A DNA stretch of 64,000 nt from positions 32,697 through 96,696 of the forward strand of contig JADYZV010000123.1 of assembly GCA_020852965.1 (NCBI GenBank), written 5' to 3'. This document shows, in pieces, positions 54,778 to 64,000 of this stretch. The notes beneath the pieces are model-generated. The model was not told the DNA's origin, ran no database searches, and was given only the letters and a program-made list of their open reading frames with translations. The stretch comes from Pirellulaceae bacterium. Lineage in GTDB: Bacteria; Planctomycetota; Planctomycetia; Pirellulales; Pirellulaceae. Position 1 is the first letter of the stretch. Every line of letters begins with the position of its first letter. Made by a program: the position numbers and the translations under genes.

Positions 54778-55145
54778 GTAGGCTCGTAACGAGTACCGCG
54801 AGTTACGGCGGACCGAAGAAGGAGATTCGAGTAGCGAATTGCCGCGAGCCAATGAGAATGAGCGACAGTGGAAGTCGAGTTGTTAATGTAGGCTCGTAAC
54901 GAGTACCGCGAGTTACGGCGGATCGAAGAAGGAGAGCCGAGTAGCGAATTGCCGCGAGCCAATGAGAATGAGCGACAGTGGAAGTCGAGTTGTTGCGGCG
55001 GAAATTGTCAAGGTTTACGGAGCAAGCCAGCGCTGCGCGGTTAAACAGAAACTTTCTTCGGCAGCCTTTTCGCGCGGCCGAAGAAGTGATCTGACTAGCG
55101 GATGCGAAGGGTACGGCAGCTCTCTTCGTAGCTCGACTCTCTAGG
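54778..55145. repeat. R6 repeat, tandem double copy
   Basis: Units start at 54778 and 54888 (period 110), nearly identical, followed by the same tail as at 51508-51705 (CAAGCCAGCGCTGCGCGG, GTTAAACAG). The tail hairpin is TTCTTCGGC with GCCGAAGAA. The repeat ends where the DUF4058 gene breaks. Confidence 0.93.
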
Positions 55146-55519
55146 CTGTGTTTGTTCGGTGGGCTGACGAGTTCGATGGCGGCCACCAGTCGCCGATTGC
55201 GCCGGCAATCGTAGATTCGCACTTCGTAAATATCAGTTTGTGGTAGAGTTGGTTCCAGAGTCAATGTGGGCGATGGGGCTGTGTAGGAGGTTGCCGGTGC
55301 TTCTTCTTCCTTGATCACCCAAGGATCAGACAGCGGCTCGCTGTAGGTTCCGACATCGATTTCGAATAGCGTTCCTAAATGGACGCTTGGTGCGGCGAAA
55401 TAGGGTTCGGGAAGTATCTGGGCGAGTTCGCGAACGATCATGGCAGGCCACATGCCATGCAGTTCGTCCCAGGCATGCACATCGTCCAGCGGCGATCGAA
55501 AGTGGTCTCGTAGTGGCAT
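54803..55519 (-). pseudogene. DUF4058 protein truncated by the R6 repeat
   Basis: From 55519 the frame reads MPLRDHFRSPLDDVHAWDEL, WPAMIVRELAQILPEPYFAA, SYTAPSPTLTLEPTLPQTD and VRIYDCRRNRRLVAAIELVS, then PPNK, the recognisable first half of a DUF4058 protein. After PNK (about 55150) a normal member would continue DRPEARRAF; here the frame enters the R6 repeat and continues by chance to 54803. Only about 124 of roughly 240-260 residues are genuine. DUF4058 has no known function. The upstream ATG at 55528 is possible, but MPLRDHF matches the family N-terminus. Confidence 0.8.
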
Positions 55520-55528
55520 GGGGAGCAT

Positions 55529-55936
55529 GTAAAAAGAGGATGCAAAGAGTCATCGTAACCGTTCGCGCTTGATTGAAAAGTAGAACAATTGTCCTCAGTT
55601 CCTTGTGGGTTTGACTGGGTTTAGCAATCCGGAGCGGTGAACCATTGAGACGATGGTCCTACACTAGACAATTGTAGTATAATAGAGATATACCTCCGAA
55701 GAGCCAGCGAGATTCCGAGTTGGCGAGCTGCATTGGCCAACCTAGTGCTTTGTCCAAGTTAAGAATTAGGGTTGGAAGTAGTGGACGAGGTTACGAGTCC
55801 CTAAACGTATAACGGATCAAACGGACTCGCGGGCCTCGTCCACTACCCTAAAATTGTTTATTGACAAAGCACTAGGCCCACAGACAATCGGACCACCTCA
55901 CCTCGCTAGCCTCCCTCCCCCACTAACGGTACTGGC
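55529..55936. repeat. R2 palindromic element with outer 14-bp inverted repeats
   Basis: Outer arms CCTAGTGCTTTGTC (55741-55754) and its complement (55863-55876) bound a 136-bp imperfect palindrome. Inside are an R2 unit (GTGGACGAGGTTACGAGTCC, 55781-55800) and its inverted partner (ending CCTCGTCCACTA). Arms match over about 50 bp in all. TATAAT at 55678-55683 has no -35 partner. No gene seen. Confidence 0.9.
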
Positions 55937-58900
55937 ATGTCGTCGCTCTCGAAACGGTATTGGCCCCACGCTCGCTGGATTCGACCATTGTTTATGGGAA
56001 TTATCGTTTTTATGGGGACGGTTCGAGCGCGCGCTGAAGACCCAGCGCTCGATTTTTTCGAAGCGGAAATTCGTCCCATTTTGGTCGACAAATGCAGTGG
56101 TTGCCACGGACCGGATAGGCAAGAGGGAGAGCTGCGAATCGATTTGCGGGACGCAATCTTGTCGGGGGGAGATAGCGGTGCGGCCATCGTGCCTGGCGAT
56201 GCTGCCGGCAGTCTGCTGGTGCAAGCCATTCGGCACCAAGATGGGCTGGAGATGCCTCCCAAGGAGGAACTGAGCGAGCGGGTCATCGAGGCGATCGAAC
56301 ATTGGATTGACAGCGGCGCGCCGTGGCCGGCGTCGAAGGAGTCGCTGACGGTTTCGACGATCAAGCCGTCCGAGCAAGCCAAGGAGCATTGGGCCTTTCA
56401 ACCCGTGCAACGGCCCGCCGTGCCGGTAGTCGCCGACGAGCGGGGGTGGGTTCAGAATCCGATCGATGCATTCACTTTGGAGAAGCTCCGCGCCAACGGC
56501 TTGTCACCCTCACCTGCGGCTGGCAAGCGGAGTCTGATGCGGCGTTTGAGCTATAGCTTGACGGGCTTACCGCCATCGCCCGAGGATATGCAACAGTTTT
56601 TAGACGACAGCTCGTCGACCGCGTATGCCGATTTAGTCGAACGGTTTTTGGCATCGCCACAATACGGTGAACACTGGGCTCGGCATTGGCTCGATGTGGC
56701 CCGCTACTCGGACACCAAAGGCTATGTCTATGCGCGCGAGGAACGTTTTTGGGTCCATGCATGGACCTACCGCGACTGGGTTGCGCGGGCCTTCAACGAA
56801 GATCTCCCCTACGATCGCTTCTTGTTATTGCAATTGGCCGCCGACCAAGTACCCGATCGACGTCAGAGTGATTTGGCGGCGATGGGGTTTCTTACCCTCG
56901 GGCGTCGTTTTTTGGGAGTCGAACGCGATATCATCGACGACCGCATCGACGTGGTCTGTCGCGGCACGATGGGATTGACCGTAGCCTGCGCACGGTGCCA
57001 TGACCACAAATACGATCCGATACCGACGGCCGATTACTACAGTTTGTACGGGGTGTTTGACAGTAGCGTCGAGCGGTTGGAGCCGTTGACCGAATCACTC
57101 GGAGATGACGCTTTTGAAGCCGAGTTGAAAAAGCGGCAAGACGCCTTGCAAGACCGACTGGTGGCCGCTCGCCAGGAGTCGTCTGATCGCGTTCGCGCTC
57201 GCGTGGCCGATCATCTTTTTGCGCAGAGCGAGTTGGACAAGTATCCGGCCAACGGCTTCGATCAGATCTTTCAAGCGGACGACATACTGCCCGCCTTCGT
57301 CCGCCGTTGGCAGCGGTTTCTGCGGGAAGCCAAACTAGCCAACGACCCCGTGTTCACGGTTTGGCATGCTTACGCAGATTTGCCAGCCGAAGATTTTGCC
57401 ACAGCGGCCACCGCTGTTACCGAACAGTTCCAGCATGACGAGTCGATTCCTGCAGCCATCCTGCGCGCGTTCGCGACTTCGCCGCAGAACTTTCGCGAAG
57501 TCTGCGATCGCTACGGAGCGGTGTTTGCCGATGTGAACGAGCGCTACCAAGCGCAGGCGAACAACCCACAGGAACCGTCGGCCATCGAGCCCGAATTGCT
57601 CGCGGTGTTGTATGGGCCCCAAGCCCCTTGCCAAGTTCCCGACGGCCCGGTGGTATTGGCCGAAACGTACTTCGCTTCAGGCGTCCTTACCGAATTGTGG
57701 AAGCTTCAAGGGGAAGTCGATCGCTGGATCATCAACTCGCCTCAACCCGCACCCCATGCGCTGACGTTGGTGGATCAAGCTCAACCCATCGAACCACGCA
57801 TATTTGTGCGTGGCAATCCGCTAGTGCAAGGGGCCGATGTGCCGAGGCAATTTTTGGCTGCGCTTAGCAATGGGGAGCGACTCCCATTTGAACACGGAAG
57901 CGGGCGCTATGAATTGGCTCAAGACATTATCGATCCCCGCAATCCGTTGACTGCACGAGTGCTGGTCAATCGCGTTTGGACGGCCCACTTTGGACATGGG
58001 TTGGTGACAACCCCTAGCGACTTTGGAACTCGAGCAGCAGCCCCATCACATCCTGAGTTGCTGGATTGGCTGGCCGATAGTTTCATTGCCCAAGGCTGGA
58101 GTGTGAAGGAGTTGCAGCGCTGGATCGTGTTGTCATCTACTTTTCAGCAATCGTCACGCGGCCCAGCCGACGCGTCGGTGTTGTCTGCTGCGATCAAGTT
58201 AGATCCCGACAATCGCCTACTGTGGCGCATGAATCCTAGACGTTTGACTTTCGAAGAGTTTCGTGACTCATTGATCTCGGCTGCCGGCCAACTCGACGCA
58301 TCCATTGGTGGGCGTCCAACCGATTTGTTTGCGACTCCCTTTCCCTTGCGTCGCACGTTGTATGGATTGGTCGATCGCCAGTTCTTGCCCGGTACGCTGC
58401 GCATGTTCGACTTTGCCAATCCCGATTTGCATGTTGCCCAGCGCTCGGAGACGACGGTGCCAGGTCAGGCGTTGTTCTTTTTGAATCATCCGCTACTGCT
58501 GGATCGCGCTCGCGCGTTAGCCGCCAGTACCGAACCCAATGTGGCTCGACGCTCCGCCGTCGTGAGTACCCCAGAACCCAATGTAGCTCGACGCTCCGCC
58601 GTCGTGAGTCCCCCAGAACCCAATGTAGCTCGACGCTCCGCCGTCGTGAGTACCCCAGACCCCAATGTAGCTCGACGCTCCGTCGTCGTGAGTACCTCAG
58701 ACCCCAATGTAGCTCGACGCTCCGTCGTCGTGAGTACCTCAGACCCCAATGTAGCTCGACGCTCCGCCGTCGTGAGTCCCCCGACCGACAACCAACCCGA
58801 CAGTCCTGATGAGCGAGTTGAAGCCATGTTCCAACACGTCTTACAACGCTCACCAAGCGAGTCGGAATTGACCGATGCGCTGGCATTGGTGCAAGCAGCC

Positions 58901-59530
58901 GAGGAGACTCGTTCGACGCCCCCCAGGCCAACCATCGCCGATTGGCAGTACGGTTATGGCAGGCTCGAAGTTGCCAGTTCGCCTATGGTGGACTTTACCC
59001 CACTTCCCTTTTTCAGCGGTTCGGCTTGGCAAGGGGGCACGAGCTATCCCGATCCAAGCTTGGGTTGGGTTCAGCTCTCGGCCGAAGGGGGACACCCAGG
59101 CAATGACACCGACCATGCGTCCGTCCGTCGCTGGACTGCGCCACGCGATGGAGTCTTTCGCATCCGCAGTCAATTGACTCATGAGCCCACTGCTGGCGAT
59201 GGGATTCATGCGGCCATCGTCCACTCGGCCGACGGTATCTTGTCTGACTGCTCGTTACATCACGACACGTTAGAAATGAATCACAGCGAAATAAAACTGT
59301 CGGCTGGCCAGACGCTTGATTTTGTCGTAGATATCAAAGAAGTGTTGAATAGCGATCAGTACCTATGGAAGATAACTATTGATGAAATGAACGCAGCCGA
59401 ACAGACTGACGTCAGCCTCGTATGGGATTCCTTGCAAGATTTTCCCAATCCAGCACCGCAACAATTGAATGGATGGGAGCAATTGGCGCAAGTACTATTG
59501 TGCTCCAATGAGTTTATGTTCGTCGACTAG
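55937..59530 (+). CDS. PSCyt1-DUF1549-DUF1553 protein with in-frame R1 repeats
   Basis: 1197 residues with a signal peptide ([17 protein letters not shown]). PSCyt1 haem c site CSGCH at 53-57 with MPP ligand region (LEMPPKEE). DUF1549 spans about 150-390 ([53 protein letters not shown]). DUF1553 spans about 635-865 ([40 protein letters not shown]). Residues 867-950 are six 14-residue repeats of [14 protein letters not shown], encoded by a 42-bp tandem R1-like array; they interrupt DUF1553 just before its usual end ([14 protein letters not shown]). A C-terminal extension of about 220 residues follows. The DUF1501 gene follows after 42 nt, the usual pairing in planctomycetes, and a sulfatase follows that. 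Confidence 0.9.
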   Translation: MSSLSKRYWPHARWIRPLFMGIIVFMGTVRARAEDPALDFFEAEIRPILVDKCSGCHGPDRQEGELRIDLRDAILSGGDSGAAIVPGDAAGSLLVQAIRHQDGLEMPPKEELSERVIEAIEHWIDSGAPWPASKESLTVSTIKPSEQAKEHWAFQPVQRPAVPVVADERGWVQNPIDAFTLEKLRANGLSPSPAAGKRSLMRRLSYSLTGLPPSPEDMQQFLDDSSSTAYADLVERFLASPQYGEHWARHWLDVARYSDTKGYVYAREERFWVHAWTYRDWVARAFNEDLPYDRFLLLQLAADQVPDRRQSDLAAMGFLTLGRRFLGVERDIIDDRIDVVCRGTMGLTVACARCHDHKYDPIPTADYYSLYGVFDSSVERLEPLTESLGDDAFEAELKKRQDALQDRLVAARQESSDRVRARVADHLFAQSELDKYPANGFDQIFQADDILPAFVRRWQRFLREAKLANDPVFTVWHAYADLPAEDFATAATAVTEQFQHDESIPAAILRAFATSPQNFREVCDRYGAVFADVNERYQAQANNPQEPSAIEPELLAVLYGPQAPCQVPDGPVVLAETYFASGVLTELWKLQGEVDRWIINSPQPAPHALTLVDQAQPIEPRIFVRGNPLVQGADVPRQFLAALSNGERLPFEHGSGRYELAQDIIDPRNPLTARVLVNRVWTAHFGHGLVTTPSDFGTRAAAPSHPELLDWLADSFIAQGWSVKELQRWIVLSSTFQQSSRGPADASVLSAAIKLDPDNRLLWRMNPRRLTFEEFRDSLISAAGQLDASIGGRPTDLFATPFPLRRTLYGLVDRQFLPGTLRMFDFANPDLHVAQRSETTVPGQALFFLNHPLLLDRARALAASTEPNVARRSAVVSTPEPNVARRSAVVSPPEPNVARRSAVVSTPDPNVARRSVVVSTSDPNVARRSVVVSTSDPNVARRSAVVSPPTDNQPDSPDERVEAMFQHVLQRSPSESELTDALALVQAAEETRSTPPRPTIADWQYGYGRLEVASSPMVDFTPLPFFSGSAWQGGTSYPDPSLGWVQLSAEGGHPGNDTDHASVRRWTAPRDGVFRIRSQLTHEPTAGDGIHAAIVHSADGILSDCSLHHDTLEMNHSEIKLSAGQTLDFVVDIKEVLNSDQYLWKITIDEMNAAEQTDVSLVWDSLQDFPNPAPQQLNGWEQLAQVLLCSNEFMFVD
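58535..58786. repeat. R1-like repeat expanded inside a coding region
   Basis: Six units of exactly 42 bp. Each contains AATGTAGCTCGACGCTCCGC (or GTGGCTCG) with CGTCGTGAG, clearly related to GTGGCCCGACGCTCCGC of the intergenic R1 arrays. Period 42, unlike 37 and 38 outside genes, is a multiple of three, so the frame stays open. Confidence 0.92.
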
Positions 59531-59572
59531 AATTCAAACAACTGACTACTGAAACGAAGGCACTCAACCAGC

Positions 59573-60994
59573 ATGCACAATCCATTAGACCTTTCGCGGC
59601 GTTCCTTGTTGACGCGTTCCGCCTTGGGAATTGGCTCACTGGCGCTGGCCGGCGTGCTTGGCGATGATGATCGGTTGGTCGCGGCCGACGAGTCGCAGAT
59701 CATGACCGACCCGTTGGCGGTGCGTGCGCCGCATTTTCCGGGAAAAGCAAAACGAGTCATTCATTTTTTTCTCAATGGCGGCCCTTCGCACGTGGATACG
59801 TTTGATCCCAAACCGTCCTTGCAAAAGTATGCGGGGCGGCGGATCCCGCAAACCTTGACGACTGAACGCAAGACGGGAGCCGCCTTTCCCTCGCCGTTCC
59901 AATTCCGGCAGTACGGCCAATCTGGCATCGAGGTTAGCGAGCTGTTTGCCAAGACGGCCGAGCACATCGATGACATTGCGGTCATTCGCTCGATGTACGC
60001 TCAGGTGCCCAATCACGAGCCGTCGTTGATGCTCATGAACTGCGGTGATTCAGTGCAAGCGCGGCCCAGCGCGGGCGCGTGGATGCTGTATGGGCTGGGG
60101 ACAGAAAATCAGAACTTGCCTGGATTCATTGCCATGTGCCCAGGCGGGTTGCCGATCAAGGATAGCGAAAACTGGCAGTCTGCCTTTCTGCCGGGGGCCT
60201 TTCAAGGAACCTATATCGATTCGAACCACACAGAGCTGCGCAAGTTGATTGAAAACATCGATCATCCACAAGTCAGCAAGCAGGCGCAGCGTCGACAGCT
60301 CGATCTACTCGCACAGTGGAACACGGCCCATCGTCAGGGGAGATTGGACGACCGCTTGGATGCTCGCATTCAATCGTATGAATTGGCCTTTCGAATGCAA
60401 CAGGAGGCGGAGGAAGCGTTCGATTTGTCGCGGGAGTCACAGACGACGTTGGATATGTATGGCGCGGCCGTACATGGGCGGCAAACGCTCATTGCTCGAC
60501 GTCTGTTAGAGCGCGGTGTGCGTTATATTCAGCTTTGGCATGGTGCGGGTCAACCGTGGGATAATCATGATAAGATCGAGCAAAACCACCGCACGTTGGC
60601 AGCCCAAATTGATCAACCGATCGCCGCCCTTTTGACCGACTTGAAGCAGCGTGGAATGTTGGAAGAGACGCTGGTATTGTGGGGCGGCGAGTTTGGAAGA
60701 ACTCCGACAGTCGAACTCGGCGGCGGCGGAGAAGCCCTGTTGGGCCGCGACCACAATCACTACGGATTTACCGTGTGGATGGCTGGTGGAGGAATCAAAG
60801 GTGGGACCGTATATGGGGCCACCGACGAATTTGGTTTTAAGGCACAAGAGAATCCGACGAGTGTCCACGATCTTCACGCCACCATCTTGCATACTCTGGG
60901 ACTGGATCACACTCGCTTGACCTATCGCTACGGTGGCCGCGACTTCAGATTAACCGACGTCCACGGGCAGGTCATTCACGAGATATTGGCCTAA
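59573..60994 (+). CDS. DUF1501 family protein
   Basis: 473 residues. The N-terminus LSRRSLLTRSALGIGSLALAG is a twin-arginine-type signal (SRRSLL), so it is likely exported folded. VIHFFLNGGPSHVDTFDPKP is the DUF1501 start motif; LPGFIAMCPGG, LLERGVRYIQLWHGAGQPWD and VLWGGEFGRTPTVE followed by GRDHNHYGFTVWMAGGG are the conserved core, which resembles the alkaline phosphatase/sulfatase fold. It follows the PSCyt1-DUF1549-DUF1553 gene by 42 nt; the two families almost always occur together and are thought to act jointly, function unknown. Confidence 0.94.
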   Translation: MHNPLDLSRRSLLTRSALGIGSLALAGVLGDDDRLVAADESQIMTDPLAVRAPHFPGKAKRVIHFFLNGGPSHVDTFDPKPSLQKYAGRRIPQTLTTERKTGAAFPSPFQFRQYGQSGIEVSELFAKTAEHIDDIAVIRSMYAQVPNHEPSLMLMNCGDSVQARPSAGAWMLYGLGTENQNLPGFIAMCPGGLPIKDSENWQSAFLPGAFQGTYIDSNHTELRKLIENIDHPQVSKQAQRRQLDLLAQWNTAHRQGRLDDRLDARIQSYELAFRMQQEAEEAFDLSRESQTTLDMYGAAVHGRQTLIARRLLERGVRYIQLWHGAGQPWDNHDKIEQNHRTLAAQIDQPIAALLTDLKQRGMLEETLVLWGGEFGRTPTVELGGGGEALLGRDHNHYGFTVWMAGGGIKGGTVYGATDEFGFKAQENPTSVHDLHATILHTLGLDHTRLTYRYGGRDFRLTDVHGQVIHEILA

Positions 60995-61134
60995 TGATTT
61001 GTGGCCTCCGCAGCATGTCAGTCCTTGCGAAGTCGATCACGAGTTAGTTCGTAAACGGTTACATTGAATCAAGGCAGCAGGACAAAATAGAATTCCTTTT
61101 TTCGCGTTGCGACGGTCAAACCAAGGATTATCCA
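60995..61134. other. Short gap, nothing seen
   Basis: 140 bp with only AAGGA at about 61122-61126, the ribosome site for the sulfatase gene. No terminator recognised after the DUF1501 gene. Confidence 0.5.
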
Positions 61135-62568
61135 ATGAATGCTTCTTCGGTGATGCAGGTACGCGGTGTCTTGCTATTGCACACCGTTTTGCTGCTTTCT
61201 GCAGTTGTTGTGAGCACTACACCTGCGGCAGTCGCGGCTGATAAAGAACGTCCGCCAAATGTAATTGTGTTTTTCTCCGACGATCAGGGGTATGACGACG
61301 TCAGCTTTCAAGGGAGTGACGAGATTCCGACGCCTCATATCGATGCGCTTGCCCGCGAAGGTGTGATATGTACTGATGGTTATGTCACCGCCCACTACTG
61401 CGTTCCCTCACGCGCTGGACTTTTGACAGGACGCCATCAGGCACGATTCGGATTTGAAATCAGTGGTTGGAATAAGAACATGGGAATGCCTGTCGAAGAA
61501 ACGACGATCGCCGATGGACTCTCGGCAAACGGCTATGCCACGATCGCCATTGGAAAATGGCACTTGGGGCAACTACCACAGTTTCGCCCACTGGCACGTG
61601 GATTTACCGATCATTATGGTTTTTACGGTGGCGGCCGATCCTATCTTCCTCTATCCGAATCCATTGGCGTTCCGTTCATCCCCAAGGATCCGCAAGCAGT
61701 AGAGCTTTATCGAAATCTAGACAAAGTCGATGACCCGCCGCTCGTCACCACCGCGTTCGGAGAAGCCGCCGTTGAATACATCGAAGAACATAAGGACGAT
61801 CCTTTCTTTATCTATTTAGCATTCAACGCTCCCCACCTGCCACTCCAGGCACCCCAGCGTGATCTGGATCGGTTTCCCAATCTAACGGGAGGCCGCAAGA
61901 CGTACGCCGCCATGATTGCAGCCATGGATGATGCGATTGGACAAGTCACCGAGAAGCTGAAGAGGGAGGGATTGGAAGAAGAAACGCTGATCTTCTTTCT
62001 GACAGACAATGGAGGCCACACCACAGCCGTTGGTGCCAGCAACGCGCCTCTGCGCGGCCAGAAGTCGACTGTCTATGAAGGTGGAATACGCGTTCCATTC
62101 GTTGTGAAATGGACGGGCCACTTGCCAGCAGGCACAACGTACACGAAGCCTGTCTCAAGCCTCGACATCGCTGCGACTTCGTACGCCCTGGCGAACGTCG
62201 AGATCGACCCGAAGAGGCCACTGGATGGTGTCGATTTGATTCCCTATCTGACTGGAGCAAACACTGAGCTCCCCCATCCGACTCTGTATTGGAGAATTGG
62301 CCCTGACTATGCAATGCGCGATGGGGACTGGAAATTGACAGCTCAAGATGGAAAGGCGGAAGTCTACCATCTGTCGGAGGATATTTCCGAATCGCAAAAT
62401 CTCGCAGAACAACGGCCGGAATTATTGGCCAAATTGCAGGCTAAATATGACGAATGGAGTGCTCAGATGATGGACCCAATATACTCAGGCGGGCTAGGGG
62501 GGCGAAAAGCGAAAGTTGGCGATCGGAATAGCGAGAGTGGACCGCAATCGACCAAGCCAAAGCTGTGA
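61135..62568 (+). CDS. Secreted sulfatase (formylglycine type)
   Basis: 477 residues with a signal peptide ending AAVAA. Asp49-Asp50 (FFSDDQGYDD) bind the metal, and Cys89-Val-Pro91-Ser-Arg93 is the C-x-P-x-R site converted to formylglycine. IGKWHLG (Lys141, His143), NAPHLP (His234), TDNGG (Asp291, Asn292) and Lys310 complete the active site. It would remove sulfate from polysaccharide or other sulfate esters outside the cell; the maturation enzyme is encoded elsewhere. The numerous sulfatases of marine planctomycetes fit this. It stands 140 bp after DUF1501 on the same strand. Confidence 0.95.
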   Translation: MNASSVMQVRGVLLLHTVLLLSAVVVSTTPAAVAADKERPPNVIVFFSDDQGYDDVSFQGSDEIPTPHIDALAREGVICTDGYVTAHYCVPSRAGLLTGRHQARFGFEISGWNKNMGMPVEETTIADGLSANGYATIAIGKWHLGQLPQFRPLARGFTDHYGFYGGGRSYLPLSESIGVPFIPKDPQAVELYRNLDKVDDPPLVTTAFGEAAVEYIEEHKDDPFFIYLAFNAPHLPLQAPQRDLDRFPNLTGGRKTYAAMIAAMDDAIGQVTEKLKREGLEEETLIFFLTDNGGHTTAVGASNAPLRGQKSTVYEGGIRVPFVVKWTGHLPAGTTYTKPVSSLDIAATSYALANVEIDPKRPLDGVDLIPYLTGANTELPHPTLYWRIGPDYAMRDGDWKLTAQDGKAEVYHLSEDISESQNLAEQRPELLAKLQAKYDEWSAQMMDPIYSGGLGGRKAKVGDRNSESGPQSTKPKL

Positions 62569-62973
62569 ATTCCGGACAGAGACATTGCGTTACTTGAATT
62601 TGTTTAACGCCGAGCCGGAGCAGGCCGCGACGCACAAGGTGAGCTGATCGATAGGCGCGACTCTGACGAACCACAGCGTATGCCAACCCACTTTCGCGGC
62701 CTGCGCAGGCGACGGCACCTGCGGCAGTCACCTGCTACGACCATTCACGGCTACCAACCGCACTCCACAAATCCTCTCATGCGCAGTCTCGGTGATAGTG
62801 CAATCAACTCCGCTTCGGCCTGCGCCTACCTAGCCGGGACGCCAGCGACGATCCTATCGCTAACGCATCGAGCCAACTTTTCGTGGTAGATATCACTACC
62901 GATTCACCGGCTACTGCGTCTAGGCGTTAAACAATTTGCGTCAGCTCGATGAATTCGTTTAACGATCGAGTGG
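62569..62973. repeat. R7 element with long terminal inverted repeats
   Basis: GTTTAACGCC (62602-62611) and GGCGTTAAAC (62923-62932) bound a roughly 330-bp element whose arms match imperfectly for about 25 bp. About 62590-62745 matches the inverse of 9851-10000. Inside is a perfect 11-bp inverted repeat GCAGGCCGCGA (62620-62630) with its complement (62694-62704). A third CGTTTAACG at 62956-62964 makes a hairpin with CGTTAAAC at 62925. No gene. Confidence 0.82.
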
Positions 62974-63882
62974 CTACACAAAGACCAACAGAGCGATTGA
63001 GCCAAACAGCAGGAGCGCACCAGCGGTGCGGAGCAGCAACACACGTGGGGTTAGGCTGCTGTCGGAGGCACCGAGATAGCGTCCTAGCAACCACACGGCA
63101 GCTAGACTCCACAAGCCACGCGTGCTGTAAACGACGTTCGATACAGCCACTTGTTCCCAAAAAGCAACGCTGGCGACAATCGCGACAGCTTGCAGCGCAA
63201 TCAACGCAGCCGCGCCTGACAAGCTGGGCCAAGCGTCGCGAGGAATGGATCGCAGTGGTTGTTTGAAAAATGGGAATAGCACAAACGACAACAGCGTACT
63301 CATGCCCATCATCACGGGCAAAAAGGCGCCACGCCCCCAGGTTGGACTCCATAGTTGTACGCACACGTCGAACAACGCAAAGGCAGCCGCTCCGCTCATG
63401 GCTGTAACGAGAGAGAACACCACCCTGCCGCGATCACCGACGGCGTCGGTCGTGTTGAGCAACATGACAGCTAGGGTAGCACCCAAACAGGCCACCCAAG
63501 TACTGACCGGTAGGAGACCAGCTCCCAACAGCCACAGGAAAATGGGGACAAACACAATTTTCAATCCGAGCACCGGTGCGGCCACCGAAATCTCGCCTTG
63601 TGAAAGCGATGTCAACGTCAACACTTGTCCCACAACATACAGCAGGGCGACGACAAGCGGTTGCCACCATAGGCTCCAAGCCGGCAAGTCATCAGCCAAA
63701 AACCAGAATGGCTGAAAGGCCACCATCGAGACAACGTTGCATACAAAACTGACTCGCCATATTTCGATGCCCCAGCCAGCGGTGCGTTTCATCAACAGGG
63801 CTGAGCCGGCAAACAAGATGGCAGCCAGCAGTGGCAGCCCAAGCACTCCGGTGATTGTGACTAGATTGGACAGTAGTTGCAT
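62974..63882 (-). CDS. EamA/DMT-superfamily transporter
   Basis: 302 residues with ten hydrophobic helices in two five-helix halves, the EamA (drug/metabolite transporter) pattern. LVVALLYVVGQVLTLTSLSQ with GEISVAAPVLGLKIVFVPIF in the first half and VYSTRGLWSLAAVWLLGRYL in the second are the repeated conserved parts. It moves a small metabolite across the cytoplasmic membrane; substrate not decided. Convergent with the sulfatase gene, with the R7 element between them. Confidence 0.88.
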   Translation of the reverse strand: MQLLSNLVTITGVLGLPLLAAILFAGSALLMKRTAGWGIEIWRVSFVCNVVSMVAFQPFWFLADDLPAWSLWWQPLVVALLYVVGQVLTLTSLSQGEISVAAPVLGLKIVFVPIFLWLLGAGLLPVSTWVACLGATLAVMLLNTTDAVGDRGRVVFSLVTAMSGAAAFALFDVCVQLWSPTWGRGAFLPVMMGMSTLLSFVLFPFFKQPLRSIPRDAWPSLSGAAALIALQAVAIVASVAFWEQVAVSNVVYSTRGLWSLAAVWLLGRYLGASDSSLTPRVLLLRTAGALLLFGSIALLVFV

Positions 63883-64000
63883 CCAAGCGAAAAAGAGTGC
63901 GTTGACAGAATTGAATTGGGGCTAGCGCTTCATCTATGCATAACTTTAAGGTGGGCCGTAGTGGACGAGGCCCGCGAGTCCCTTGCATCCACGGACTCGC
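63883..64000. repeat. R2 repeat cut by the window end
   Basis: TAGTGGACGAGGCCCGCGAG from 63959, then after 11 nt GGACTCGC, the start of an inverted arm that continues past the window. The TTACGAG of other copies is CCGCGAG here, as in the arm at 10045-10068. Confidence 0.88.

Noticed and set aside
55678..55683. TATAAT as a promoter for the PSCyt1 gene
   Set aside because: No -35-like hexamer at proper distance, and it lies 250 bp from the gene across the R2 palindrome.
62680..62889. Open frame inside the R7 element
   Set aside because: It lies wholly within repeat sequence and has no family resemblance.

Overview
The window looks like a chromosomal segment of a planctomycete, most likely of the Pirellula/Rhodopirellula group. 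This rests on gene content: two large secreted dehydrogenase-like proteins ending in a planctomycete-type haem c domain, a PSCyt1-DUF1549-DUF1553 protein next to a DUF1501 protein and a sulfatase, pseudopilin genes, and an EF-Tu whose switch I region follows what I recall as the planctomycete form. No rRNA, CRISPR array, transposase, integrase or prophage was seen.

Layout. 1-5400: partial tRNA-Thr, tuf, tRNA-Trp, secE, nusG, rplK, rplA, rplJ, rplL, closed by a strong terminator; rpoB and rpoC do not follow. 5.6-22 kb: a ceramidase-like/dehydrogenase/haem c fusion, two divergent glycosyltransferases separated by a microsatellite-rich gap, thrS-truB, an iron-type ABC permease and a second dehydrogenase/haem c protein. 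22.6-25.6 kb: cysK and rpsT, divergent from a fused cobA-hemD gene. 26-29.4 kb: a five-gene pseudopilin cassette and a divergent lipoprotein gene. 29.4-32.4 kb: a membrane metallophosphoesterase and a PAS-GAF-receiver protein whose receiver lacks its phospho-acceptor Asp. 33.1-37.2 kb: a GntR(YtrA-type)-ABC ATPase-permease operon with a visible promoter and overlapping operator palindrome. 37.5-45.5 kb: mixed metabolic genes (FAD oxidoreductase, SDR epimerase, ABC-type permease, class I aldolase) with two broken genes, a MoxR ATPase and a DNA adenine methylase. 45.7-64 kb: secreted proteins (FG-GAP propeller, propeller-phosphoesterase, carboxypeptidase-regulatory/thioredoxin protein, PSCyt1/DUF1549/DUF1553, DUF1501, sulfatase), a cysteine desulfurase homologue, a truncated DUF4058 gene and an EamA transporter.

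The most striking property is the intergenic DNA. About a dozen families of short dispersed, mostly palindromic repeats (called R1 to R11 here) fill almost every gap. One roughly 200-bp family (R4) keeps its hairpins through paired base changes, as a structured RNA or a folded single-stranded DNA would. R1 has entered the DUF1549/DUF1553 gene and expanded there in frame as six 14-residue repeats. In three intact genes the stop codon, and in one the last residues too, come from a repeat. Repeats also lie exactly at the broken ends of the methylase and DUF4058 genes. The region therefore reads as conserved housekeeping blocks separated by repeat-driven gene wear.

Limits: everything is read by eye. 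Family names rest on motifs and remembered family features, not on searches. Starts are chosen from Shine-Dalgarno-like sequence, signal peptides and overlap with neighbours, and several remain open.
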